A stretch of 64,000 bases of DNA from Streptomyces griseus (GTDB taxonomy: Bacteria > Actinomycetota > Actinomycetes > Streptomycetales > Streptomycetaceae). The position numbers and the translations under genes are program-made. This document shows positions 41,517 to 49,464 of the stretch, in pieces. The notes under the pieces are model-generated. The model worked only from the letters and a program-made list of their open reading frames with translations, had not been told where the DNA came from and made no database searches. Position 1 is the first letter of the stretch. Every line of letters starts with the position of its first letter. Where the stretch lies: contig NZ_UAVD01000033.1 in assembly GCF_900460065.1 (NCBI RefSeq), positions 248,001-312,000 of the forward strand. Direction: 5' to 3'.

Positions 41517-42607
41517 ACACCAGCACGCAGCCGCCTCCTTCCCGCTCCGAACACGCCGTACGGTCGGCGGATCTGTTGTGGGGGGCCGTCTCGGTCTCGG
41601 ACGAGGGCGCCGCGACCGAACTGGTCCTGGGTCTGCTCGACGAAGGGACCGATCCGGAGAGCGTCCTGCTGGACGTGATCGCCCGGGTGCAGGCCAGGGT
41701 CGGTGAGGAATGGGCGGCGGCACGGATGACGGTCGCCCAGGAGCACGCCGCGACCGCCATCAACGACCGCGCCGTCGCCGCCGTCAGCGTGCACTCCGCC
41801 GCCCGCGTCACGGCCACCCGGGGCCGGATCACGGTGGCCTGTGTGGACGGCGAGTGGCACGGGCTGCCCGCCCGTCTGCTGGCCGAAGTCCTGAAACTGC
41901 GGGGCTGGCAGGTCGACTACCTCGGCGCCCAGGTCCCCACCCGGCACCTCATCGCCCACCTCCACGGCACCCGGGCCGACGCGGTCGCCCTCTCCAGCTC
42001 GATCGCCACGAGGCTGCCCACCGCGCACGCGGCCATCACCGCCTGCCAGGCCATCGGCGTCCCCGTCCTCGTCGGAGGCGCCGCCTTCGGGCCCGAGGGC
42101 GTCTACGCGAAGACGCTGGGCGCCGACGCCTGGGCCCCCGACGCCCGGACCGCTGCCGACCACCTGGCCCGGGGGCGGCTGCCGCGGCCGGAGCCCGACC
42201 ACCAGCAGTTCGACGACCTGCCGCACCTGGCCGACCAGGAGTACACCATGGTCGACCGCAACAGCGACTCGCTCGTCCGGAGCGTCTACACCGAGCTGGA
42301 GGACGCCTTCCCCGGGATGCGTTCCTACGACGACCTCCAGCGCGAGCGCACCGCGGAGGATCTCGCGCACATCGTGGAGTTCCTCGCCACCGCGCTCTAC
42401 CTCGACGACGAAGAACTCTTCACCGGGTTCATCACCTGGACCGCGCAGATCCTGGTGGCCCGCGGCGTCCCCGACCGCAGTCTGCCCCCGACCCTGGACC
42501 TGCTGGCCCGCGAGCTCAAGGATTTCCCCCGGGCCGTCCGTATCCTCCGGGCCGGGACGCGCTCCATCACCACCGCCCCTTTCACCGCCGCCAGGAACAT
42601 CGCATGA
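41513..42607 (+). CDS. Cobalamin-binding sensor with W-x9-EH photoreceptor signature, no DNA-binding domain
   Basis: A 364-residue protein with a four-helix cobalamin cap (about 20-98), a B12-binding Rossmann domain (about 103-235) and a C-terminal helical domain (about 245-364). W67, nine residues, then E77-H78 reproduces the W-x9-EH motif of CarH/LitR light sensors that hold adenosylcobalamin. H116 in DGEWHGLP is placed as the lower-ligand His. Unlike CarH/LitR there is no MerR helix-turn-helix at the N terminus. The C-terminal part resembles RsbR-type globin-like helical domains in length and pattern. It overlaps the phosphatase gene (GTGA) and the STAS gene (ATGA), arguing for direct partnership. 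Light sensing is inference. Confidence 0.87.
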   Translation: MNTSTQPPPSRSEHAVRSADLLWGAVSVSDEGAATELVLGLLDEGTDPESVLLDVIARVQARVGEEWAAARMTVAQEHAATAINDRAVAAVSVHSAARVTATRGRITVACVDGEWHGLPARLLAEVLKLRGWQVDYLGAQVPTRHLIAHLHGTRADAVALSSSIATRLPTAHAAITACQAIGVPVLVGGAAFGPEGVYAKTLGADAWAPDARTAADHLARGRLPRPEPDHQQFDDLPHLADQEYTMVDRNSDSLVRSVYTELEDAFPGMRSYDDLQRERTAEDLAHIVEFLATALYLDDEELFTGFITWTAQILVARGVPDRSLPPTLDLLARELKDFPRAVRILRAGTRSITTAPFTAARNIA

Positions 42608-43014
42608 CCACACACCCCCAGCACCTGCGTCTGACCACGGTCGATACGGAGGGCAGCATCCGCATAGGCCTCCAGGGAGACCTCGACTACGACAGTGCCG
42701 ACCACCTGCTGAACGAGGTCACCGCCCACCTCGCGGCCCGGCCCGCCCTGACGGATCTGCACCTGCACTGCGCGGAGCTGGACACCGTCGACTCCACCGG
42801 CCTGTCCGCCCTGCTGATGATCAGCCGCCGCACCTCCGGCGCCGGGGTCCGGCTGCACCTGGACGCCCGGCCCGAAAGGCTGGACCGCCTCCTCCATCTC
42901 ACCGGTACGCTTGACCACTTCACGGCCCTGGTTCCGGGCGGTGCGGTGAGGAGTCCGGCGACGGAGGAGAGCGTCGCGGCGACGCGTCCCAACGGGCCGG
43001 ACGGCACCACCTGA
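42604..43014 (+). CDS. STAS-domain anti-anti-sigma factor
   Basis: A 136-residue STAS protein. The fold shows in IRIGLQGDLDYDSADHLLNEV and LHLHCAELDTVDSTGLSALLMISRR. The Ser of D-S-T-G (S64) is the expected phosphorylation site. Phosphorylated by an RsbW-type kinase it is inactive; after dephosphorylation by a PP2C it binds the kinase and frees sigma. Its ATG overlaps the stop of the cobalamin-protein gene. The C-terminal 30 residues are Pro/Thr-rich and probably disordered. Confidence 0.92.
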   Translation: MTTHPQHLRLTTVDTEGSIRIGLQGDLDYDSADHLLNEVTAHLAARPALTDLHLHCAELDTVDSTGLSALLMISRRTSGAGVRLHLDARPERLDRLLHLTGTLDHFTALVPGGAVRSPATEESVAATRPNGPDGTT

Positions 43015-43063
43015 GCCACTTCCCGGTCGTTCACCGGGCAGACGCACACACCGACGGGCAACC

Positions 43064-43570
43064 ATGACCGCACCAGACGCAGCCGCTGGCGGAATCCGGC
43101 GGGAGGCCACCGAATCCGCGAGCTTCATCGTCGAACTCCTCGACGTGATGTGGGATCACGCCAAGAACTCCACGGCGGGCATGACCGCGCCCGGCTCCAC
43201 CTCCCAACTGCGTCTGATGTACGTCGTCGACCGCGAGGACGGCATACGGATGCGCACCGTCTGCGAACGCCTTGCCTCCGCGCCTCCGACCGTGACCCGC
43301 ATGTGCGACCGCCTGCAGGCCCTCGGCTTCCTGGAACGCCTGCCCAGCCCCGAGAGCGGCCGCGAGATCACGCTGCGCCTCACCCCCACGGGCCGCAGGC
43401 ACCTGCAACGCATTCGCGAGCAACGCGACACCATGCTTCACCAGGCCATCGACGACATGGCGCCCACCGAACGCCGTGCCCTGGCCCTCGGGCTCGCGGG
43501 GCTGCACTCCCAGCTCGACAGCGTCCACGGGAAGCGACGTCACCCGCCCGGCAGACACTCCGCGGCCTGA
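43064..43570 (+). CDS. MarR-family transcriptional regulator
   Basis: A 168-residue winged-helix protein. The DNA-binding region is LRLMYVVDREDGIRMRTVCERLASAPPTVTRMCDRLQALGFLERLPSPESGREITLRLT (key parts: LASAPPTVTRMCDRL; SGREITLRLT), flanked by dimerisation helices. It follows the STAS gene by 49 bases in the same direction and so probably ends the operon beginning at 39858. The palindrome TTGCCT-TC-AGGCAA at 39797 is its likely site. The C terminus is basic (KRRHPPGRH). Confidence 0.88.
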   Translation: MTAPDAAAGGIRREATESASFIVELLDVMWDHAKNSTAGMTAPGSTSQLRLMYVVDREDGIRMRTVCERLASAPPTVTRMCDRLQALGFLERLPSPESGREITLRLTPTGRRHLQRIREQRDTMLHQAIDDMAPTERRALALGLAGLHSQLDSVHGKRRHPPGRHSAA

Positions 43571-43623
43571 ACCGGTGCACGCCGCACCGGCGCCACGAGC
43601 CCGCTCCGGGGGCCCAGCGGCCC

Positions 43624-43645
43624 GGCCCGGCGGGAGAGCCGGGCC
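43624..43645. terminator. Hairpin between the MarR and sigma-factor genes
   Basis: GGCCCGGC/GCCGGGCC, perfect 8-bp stem with a 6-base loop, in the 133-base gap between convergent genes. A second imperfect hairpin follows at about 43660-43692. Confidence 0.6.
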
Positions 43646-43703
43646 GCACGCCCCGAGGGCCGGCGCGTGCGCCCGTTTCGCGCGCACGGCCGGCCCGGCG
43701 GGG

Positions 43704-44576
43704 TCAGTTCGGGGCGAGCATGTTCTTCCGGAGTTGCGTGAGCAGACGGTTCAGGAGCCGGGAGACGTGCATCTGGGAGATCCCGAGCCGTTCGCCGATC
43801 TGGGCCTGGGTCAATTCCTGCCCGAAGCGCATGGCGACGATCTCACGGTCCCGGTCGCCGAGTCCTTCGAGGAGCGGGGCGAGGGCGTGGAGGTTCTCGA
43901 CGAGCTCGATGGCGGGGTCGAGGTCGCCCTTGATGTCTCCGTAGGTGATGGTCTCGGCGCTGTTCTGCTCGGTGCCGATGGGCAGGTCGAGGGAGCCGGC
44001 GGTGTAGCCGTTGGACGCGATGAGACCCTCGACGACCTCCTCGTCGGTGAGGCCCAGGTGCGCGGCCAGTTCGCCGACGGTGGGGTCCCGGTCGAGCCGG
44101 CCGGCGAGTTCCTCCTTCGCCTTGGCCAGCGTCACCCGGAGTTCCTGGAGCCGACGGGGTACGTGGACGGCCCAGGTGGAGTCGCGGAAGAACCGCTTGA
44201 TCTCGCCGACGATGTAGGGGATCGCGAAGGAGGTGAACTCGACCTCGCGGCTGAGTTCGAAGCGGTCGATCGCCTTGATCAGCCCGATCGTGCCGACCTG
44301 GACTATGTCCTCCATCTCGCCGCTGCCGCGGTTGCGGAACCGCTTCGCGGCGAAGTGCACCAGCGAGAGGTTCATCTCGATCAAGGTGTTCCGCGCGTAC
44401 TGGTACGCGTGCGTGCCCTCCTCCAGAACCTGCAACCGCTCGAAGAACAGGGCGCTCAGGGCCCGTGCGTCCTTCGGCGCGACCTTCTGCGGATCATCGA
44501 TCTGCGGCAGTTCCGGAGCATGGGCGGCATCGGCAGCGGTCGGCTGGGAAACCAGAATCTCCGTGGGTGTCGACAT
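43704..44576 (-). CDS. crtS: Sigma-B/F/G-family RNA polymerase sigma factor (CrtS-like)
   Basis: A 290-residue group 3 sigma factor. Region 2 is NLSLVHFAAKRFRNRGSGEMEDIVQVGTIGLIKAIDRFE (key parts: FAAKRFRNRG; EDIVQVGTIGLIKAID) with region 2.4 FTSFAIPYIVGEIKRFFRD; region 3 is about 145-205; region 4 ends LTQAQIGERLGISQMHVSRLLNR. In S. griseus and S. setonii a sigma-B-like factor, CrtS, is needed for carotenoid synthesis; this gene lies between the crtYTU operon and a partner-switching set, so the symbol is given on family plus position. The ATG has GGAGAGGA upstream. It should be held by an RsbW-type anti-sigma; the one at 37699 is a candidate. Confidence 0.85.
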   Translation of the reverse strand: MSTPTEILVSQPTAADAAHAPELPQIDDPQKVAPKDARALSALFFERLQVLEEGTHAYQYARNTLIEMNLSLVHFAAKRFRNRGSGEMEDIVQVGTIGLIKAIDRFELSREVEFTSFAIPYIVGEIKRFFRDSTWAVHVPRRLQELRVTLAKAKEELAGRLDRDPTVGELAAHLGLTDEEVVEGLIASNGYTAGSLDLPIGTEQNSAETITYGDIKGDLDPAIELVENLHALAPLLEGLGDRDREIVAMRFGQELTQAQIGERLGISQMHVSRLLNRLLTQLRKNMLAPN

Positions 44577-44625
44577 GATGCTGTCCTCTCCGTAAAAAGC
44601 CGTCAGCCCCCGTGCACGGGCGCGT

Positions 44626-44650
44626 CTACCCTGGCGTCGGCCCACCACAC
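44626..44650 (-). promoter_or_regulatory. Sigma-B-like promoter candidate for the sigma-factor gene
   Basis: On the minus strand GTGT (44650-44647), 15 bases, then GGGTAG (44631-44626) fits the GNNT-N14/16-GGGTA(C/T) pattern of Streptomyces sigma-B promoters except for the last base. It lies 50 bases before the ATG and would allow self-activation. Confidence 0.4.
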
Positions 44651-44768
44651 GTGGGGGAATCAGGCTTTGATCCCGGAGGGGGAACAAGCGGGCCCGAGGA
44701 CCGCCGTGACCGTACCGGGCGGCGGGTTCCGGCCGGCCGACACTCGGGTCCGTGCGGCCGAGCATGCC

Positions 44769-44793
44769 GGGTGGGAGAGGGCGCAGCGGATAC
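44769..44793 (+). promoter_or_regulatory. Sigma-B-like promoter candidate for crtYTU
   Basis: GGGT (44769-44772), 15 bases, then GGATAC (44788-44793), one mismatch from GGGTAC, about 100 bases before the crtY start. Its position in the divergent gap with the sigma gene fits direct control by that factor. Confidence 0.35.
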
Positions 44794-44892
44794 GGTCGCC
44801 TGGCACCCGGCCCGCCCCGCTTCGCCATGTGCGGGGCGCCGGCTCCGCCCGGACCGCGAGGGTGCGCACCCGTCCGACCGAGAGGGAACGCC

Positions 44893-46134
44893 GTGCCCGC
44901 CGACTTCGACGTCGTGATCGTGGGAGCGGGCGCGGCCGGGATGAGCCTGGCGTACCACCTCTGCGCACCGGGCGCCGACGTACCCGTGTCGGTCGCCCTC
45001 GTCGACGCCCCGCCGGGGCCTCTGCGGGCGCCCCCGCGGACCTGGTGCTTCTGGGAGCCGCCGGGCGGGCCCTACGATCAGAGCCTGGCCGCTTCCTGGC
45101 CCCGGCTGCGGATCCGGGCGGCCGACGGAGCCGCCACGGTGGCCCGGCTCTCACGGCTGCGCTACAAGATGCTGTGCTCGGACGCTTTCGAGGCGCTGGT
45201 CGAGCGACGGCTCGCCCGCGCACCGCGCCTGTGCCGGATGGAAGCGACCGCGAGCGCCGTACGCGACGACCCGTCCGGCGCCCGCGGTGAGGTCCTGACC
45301 CGGGGCCCGGGCGGGGAACGCGTCCTCGTGACCGGCCGTCTCGTCTTCGACTCCCGGCCGCCCCGCCGCCTGCCGCCCGCCCGTACGACGCTGCTGCAGC
45401 ATTTCACCGGCTGGTTCGTCCGCACCGGGCGTCCCGTGTTCGACCCGGCGACCGCGGACCTGATGGACTTCCGCACACCGCAGCCCGCGCGCGGGCTCTC
45501 GTTCGGCTACGTCCTGCCGCTGGACCCGCGCACCGCGCTGGTCGAGTACACCGAGTTCTCACCCGCCCCGCTGGACACCGACGGCTACCGGCGAGCCCTG
45601 GACCACTACACCCACGACGTGTTGGGGATCGGGCCGTTCGACGTCACGGCGCGGGAGCACGGCGTCATCCCCATGACGGACGGGCGCTTCCCGCTCAGGC
45701 AGGGGCGTTCGGTGTACCGCATCGGCACCGCCGGAGGCGCGACCCGCCCGTCGACCGGCTACACCTTCGCGGCCGTGCAGCGACAGACCCGGTACATCGC
45801 CGGCCGGTTGCGCTCCGGACGCCCGCTGCGCGTGCCCACCCCGTACGGGCGGCGGGCGCGGATGATGGACGCCGTGCTGCTGCGGGCCCTGGACAGCGGC
45901 AGGGTGGACGGCGCGGACTTCTTCGACCGCCTCTTCCGGGGCGTTCCCGGTGAGCGGCTGCTGCGCTTCATGGACGGCGGCTCGCCACCGCACGAGGACC
46001 TGCTCATCGGCCTGCGGACTCCGGTGGTCCCCATGCTGCGGACCGTCGTCGAACTCCCTTTCCGACCCCGGCGGGAACACCCGGCGCCCCCGCTCGCCCC
46101 CTCATCGACCGACACCGAGGAGAGCACCCCATGA
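44893..46134 (+). CDS. crtY: Lycopene cyclase
   Basis: A 413-residue CrtY-type flavoprotein that folds the ends of lycopene into beta rings, giving beta-carotene. The N-terminal nucleotide motif is VVIVGAGAAGMSLAYHL. Family regions include RTWCFWEPP, the central conserved LQHFTGWFVRTGRPVFDP, FGYVLPLDPRTALVEYTEFS and GVIPMTDGRFPL. The GTG start follows GAGAGGGA. It is first of the crtY-crtT-crtU operon and its stop overlaps crtT (ATGA). The C-terminal 20 residues are Pro/Ser/Thr-rich and unlikely to matter. Confidence 0.95.
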   Translation: MPADFDVVIVGAGAAGMSLAYHLCAPGADVPVSVALVDAPPGPLRAPPRTWCFWEPPGGPYDQSLAASWPRLRIRAADGAATVARLSRLRYKMLCSDAFEALVERRLARAPRLCRMEATASAVRDDPSGARGEVLTRGPGGERVLVTGRLVFDSRPPRRLPPARTTLLQHFTGWFVRTGRPVFDPATADLMDFRTPQPARGLSFGYVLPLDPRTALVEYTEFSPAPLDTDGYRRALDHYTHDVLGIGPFDVTAREHGVIPMTDGRFPLRQGRSVYRIGTAGGATRPSTGYTFAAVQRQTRYIAGRLRSGRPLRVPTPYGRRARMMDAVLLRALDSGRVDGADFFDRLFRGVPGERLLRFMDGGSPPHEDLLIGLRTPVVPMLRTVVELPFRPRREHPAPPLAPSSTDTEESTP

Positions 46135-46859
46135 CCCTGTTGCGCGGTGACGCACTGTCCGAGGCCTTCGACCACGGCTCCGCCGCCTACGACCGCCTCG
46201 TCGCGGCCAGCCCCGGCTACCACGCGCACCTGCGCCGCTCCGCACGCCGACTGGGCCTGCCCGAGGGGGGACGCGGGCTGCGCGTGCTCGACCTGGGATG
46301 CGGCACGGGCGCCTCCACGGCCGCGCTTCTCGCCGCCGCCCCGCTCGCCCGGATCACCGGGGTCGACGCGTCCGCGGGCATGCTGGCCCGGGCGACGGCC
46401 AAGAGCTGGCCGCAGGGCGTCGACTTCGCCCACCACCCGGTCGAGGAGCTGGCCGGACGGCTGGAAGCCGGTTCCTTCGACGCGGTGTTCGCCGGATACC
46501 TCTTCCGCAACCTCGCCGACCCCGACCAGGCCCTCGACCTGGTGCGCGGTCTGCTCGTCCCCGGTGGCCGGCTCGCCGTCCACGAGTACACGCTCGGCGG
46601 TTCCCCCGCCCACCTGGCCGCGTGGAGGACGATCTGCTCCCTGATCATCCAGCCGGCCGGCCGGCTCGCCGGGGACGCCGGCCTCTACCGACACCTCCGG
46701 GACAGCGTCACCCGGTTCGACACGGCTCCCGCGTTCGCCCGGCGGCTGCGCCGGGCCGGCTTCACCGACGTACGCGTGCTCCCGCTGCCCGGCTGGCAGA
46801 CCGGCATCACGCACACCTTCGTCGCCCGCACCGCCGCCGGCCCGGGGGGACGGGCATGA
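46131..46859 (+). CDS. crtT: Methyltransferase of the isorenieratene cluster
   Basis: A 242-residue class I SAM-dependent methyltransferase. Motif I is VLDLGCGTGASTAALLAA, followed by GVDASAGMLARA (motif II-like) and the ubiE-like helix AGYLFRNLADPDQALDL with LLVPGGRLAVHEY. Known Streptomyces isorenieratene clusters carry this gene as crtT between crtY and crtU; its role is unsettled because aromatic-ring formation needs no obvious added methyl group. It overlaps both neighbours by ATGA, so translation is coupled through the operon. Confidence 0.9.
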   Translation: MTLLRGDALSEAFDHGSAAYDRLVAASPGYHAHLRRSARRLGLPEGGRGLRVLDLGCGTGASTAALLAAAPLARITGVDASAGMLARATAKSWPQGVDFAHHPVEELAGRLEAGSFDAVFAGYLFRNLADPDQALDLVRGLLVPGGRLAVHEYTLGGSPAHLAAWRTICSLIIQPAGRLAGDAGLYRHLRDSVTRFDTAPAFARRLRRAGFTDVRVLPLPGWQTGITHTFVARTAAGPGGRA

Positions 46860-48412
46860 TGCTCCGGCGGGACGGCGACGGGGGGCACCGGCACGGGCGG
46901 GACCGGCGGGCGGAGGTCGTTCCGGCCCCGGCCGGCCGTGCCCGGTTCACGGGGGACGCCCCCGCGGTGGCGGTCGTCGGCGGCGGCATCGCGGGGATCG
47001 CGGCGGCCACCCTGCTGGCCGAACGCGGAGCACGCGTCACTCTCCACGAGAGCGAAGAGGGCCTCGGCGGGAGGCTGGCGGGGTGGCCCACCCGCCTCGC
47101 CGACGGCACCACGGTGACGATGAGCCGAGGGTTCCACGCGTTCTTCCGGCAGTACTACAACCTGCGCGGACTGCTGCGTCGGGTCGACCCCGGCCTCGGA
47201 TCCCTGACCCGGCTGCCCGACTATCCGCTGCGGCACAGCTCCGGCCTGCGGGACGGCTTCGCCCGGGTGCCGCGCACGCCTCCGCTCAGCGCCCTGGGAT
47301 TCGTCGCCCTCAGCCCCACCTTCGGTCCCGGGGACCTGGTCCGGATGAACCCGAGGGCGGCTCTGGGGCTGCTCGACGTGCGGGTGCCCGAGGTCTACGA
47401 ACGGCTCGACGGGATCAGCGCCACCGACTTCCTCCACCGCATCCGCTTCCCGGAGGCCGCCCACCACCTGGCCTTCGAGGTCTTCTCCCGCAGTTTCTTC
47501 GCCGACCCGCGTGAACTGTCCGCTGCCGAACTGGCGCTGATGTTCCACATCTACTTCCTCGGCTCCGCCGAGGGCCTGATCTTCGACGTGCCCCGCGAAC
47601 CGTTCCCCGCGGCCCTGTGGGACCCGCTCCACCGCTACCTGGAAGGGCACGGCGTCGACGTACGGACACGGACGCCGGTCCGCGAGGTCCGCCCCCTGCC
47701 CGAGGGCGGGGCGGTCCTCACGACGGACGACCTGACCACGCGGTACGACGCCCTCGTCCTGGCCCTGGACAGCGGTGGACTGCGCCACCTCGTCGCCGCG
47801 TCCCCCGAGTTGGGCGACGCCGACTGGCGGGACCGGATCGCCCGGCTGCGCACCGCCCCGCCCTTCCTGGTCTCACGGCTCTGGCTCGACCGGCCCGTGG
47901 CGCACGACCGGCCGGGGTTCCTGGGCACCAGCGGCTACGGCCCGCTGGACAACGTCAGCGTCCTCGACCGCTGGGAGGGAGAGGCCGCCCGCTGGGCCCG
48001 GCGCACGCGGGGCTCGGTCGTCGAACTGCACGCCTACGCCGTCGCACCGGACGCCGACCGGGCCGCCGTACAGGCCGAGACGCTCGGGCAACTGCACCGC
48101 GTCTACCCGGAGACCCGGAGCGCCCGGCTCCTGGACGAGCGTCACGAGTGGCGGGCGGACTGCCCCATGTTCCCGGTCGGCGGCTACCGGGACCGGCCCG
48201 GTGTGCGCAGCCCCGACCCCACGGTCACCGTGGCCGGGGACATGGTCCGCACCGGGCTGCCCGTGGCTCTGATGGAACGAGCGGCCACCAGCGGATTCCT
48301 CGCCGCGAACGCCCTGCTGGAGCGCTGGGGCGTACGCGGGCAGACGCTCTGGACCGTGCCGCGCGCGGGGCGGTCGGCCGTCCTGCGCAGGCTCGCCGCG
48401 CTGGCCGACTGA
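46856..48412 (+). CDS. crtU: Carotene desaturase/methyl-shifting enzyme forming the aromatic rings
   Basis: A 518-residue amine-oxidase-like flavoprotein. The dinucleotide motif is VAVVGGGIAGIAAATLLAERGARVTLHE, followed by GLGGRLAGWPT and the CrtU-typical MSRGFHAFFRQYYNLR and FEVFSRSFFADPRELSAAEL. CrtU turns the beta rings of beta-carotene into the phi aromatic rings of isorenieratene. The first 35 residues are polar (HRHGRDRRAEV) and may be an extension; a start nearer the dinucleotide motif cannot be excluded, but the ATG overlapping crtT's stop is favoured. It converges on crtV with a 35-base gap. Confidence 0.95.
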   Translation: MMLRRDGDGGHRHGRDRRAEVVPAPAGRARFTGDAPAVAVVGGGIAGIAAATLLAERGARVTLHESEEGLGGRLAGWPTRLADGTTVTMSRGFHAFFRQYYNLRGLLRRVDPGLGSLTRLPDYPLRHSSGLRDGFARVPRTPPLSALGFVALSPTFGPGDLVRMNPRAALGLLDVRVPEVYERLDGISATDFLHRIRFPEAAHHLAFEVFSRSFFADPRELSAAELALMFHIYFLGSAEGLIFDVPREPFPAALWDPLHRYLEGHGVDVRTRTPVREVRPLPEGGAVLTTDDLTTRYDALVLALDSGGLRHLVAASPELGDADWRDRIARLRTAPPFLVSRLWLDRPVAHDRPGFLGTSGYGPLDNVSVLDRWEGEAARWARRTRGSVVELHAYAVAPDADRAAVQAETLGQLHRVYPETRSARLLDERHEWRADCPMFPVGGYRDRPGVRSPDPTVTVAGDMVRTGLPVALMERAATSGFLAANALLERWGVRGQTLWTVPRAGRSAVLRRLAALAD

Positions 48413-48447
48413 CGGAGGGGCGGCGCGGAGCCTCGGCCGGCCGGCCG

Positions 48448-49464
48448 TCAGCCGGGGAACGTCCCGCGGTCGCGGAGTTCCCAGCGCCTCTCCGCGTACG
48501 CCAGGTCGTCCCGCCACAAGCGGCCGGCCGAGGCGCGCATCAGGGGACGCAACAGCGGAGCCGCCGCCCGGGCCACGGCGAATCCGCGACGGTCCGAGGC
48601 CGCGACCAGGGCCTCCGTCACCGCCGTGCGCGGCTTGCCCCACCGGTCCGGAGCGAGGGGGGTGGCGTGGGTCTCCACGACGGACCCCGCGCCCTCGCCC
48701 TCGACGATGTGCATGACGACCGTACGGGGCCCGGGCGCCGTGAACCGGGCCCGGACGGGCACCACCAGGCGCCCGGCCACCTTGAAGGACACGTCGACGG
48801 TGAACCCGTCGCCGTCCGCCGGGCCGTCCTCGGGCGTGCCCGTCACCGTCAGGTCCACGAAGGAGTACGGGTGGAACCACGCCCCGTGCCACGGATCGAG
48901 GCGGTTGGCCACCACGTCCTCCGGCTCACAACGGCCCACGCCGCAGTAGACCGCCTCCACGGCGTCCCGAACCCTCGGCCGGGAGGGTACGCGGGGACGT
49001 TGTGAAGGGGGCTCACCCCCCTCCCGGTCGAGCCGCACCCAGAGCAGGACCCCGTCGTCGAAGGCGGGATAGGGCTCCCATCCGGCGAACGGCCCGCCGT
49101 CGAGCGCGAGTCCGTGCCAGTGGCAGACCAGGGTGCCGCAGCGGACGGGACTGTCGCGCAGCGGCGCCCCCAGATGCGGGCACGCGCCCGGACCGGTGCG
49201 CAGCCTTCCCTCCTCGTCGCGCCACGCCACCACCTCGGTCGAGCCGACCGTGACCCCGAGGACCTTCCCGGGAGGAAGGGCCCGCGAGGCGCCGATGACG
49301 TACCAGTTGCCGGAAGGCCTGCTCCGCGCACGCTTCAGGGCCTCCGCGATGACCGAGGGCCGCGCCGCGCGCCAGGTGGGCGCCTGACGCTCCCACGGGA
49401 CGGGCGCACGCCGCACCCGCAGGGGCAGCCGGCCGGATCGCGGGCGTCCCGCCGCCGGGCTCAT
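48448..49464 (-). CDS. crtV: Rieske [2Fe-2S] protein, fourth gene of the crtEIBV operon
   Basis: A 338-residue protein with an N-terminal Rieske domain. Cluster ligands are CPHLGAP (C-x-H) and CHWHGLALDG (C-x-x-H). The rest (about 160-338) is a DUF5914-like region with LDPWHGAWFHPYSFVDL, which keeps the His-rich look of Rieske oxygenase catalytic domains. The gene name is given because crtV is the fourth gene after crtE, crtI and crtB in Streptomyces; its biochemical role is not settled. An oxidative step on the carotenoid is plausible. The ATG overlaps the crtB stop by four bases. Confidence 0.82.
   Translation of the reverse strand: MSPAAGRPRSGRLPLRVRRAPVPWERQAPTWRAARPSVIAEALKRARSRPSGNWYVIGASRALPPGKVLGVTVGSTEVVAWRDEEGRLRTGPGACPHLGAPLRDSPVRCGTLVCHWHGLALDGGPFAGWEPYPAFDDGVLLWVRLDREGGEPPSQRPRVPSRPRVRDAVEAVYCGVGRCEPEDVVANRLDPWHGAWFHPYSFVDLTVTGTPEDGPADGDGFTVDVSFKVAGRLVVPVRARFTAPGPRTVVMHIVEGEGAGSVVETHATPLAPDRWGKPRTAVTEALVAASDRRGFAVARAAAPLLRPLMRASAGRLWRDDLAYAERRWELRDRGTFPG

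Noticed and set aside
41513..42607. Calling the cobalamin protein a LitR/CarH repressor.
   Set aside because: The N terminus is the cobalamin cap; no MerR helix-turn-helix is present.
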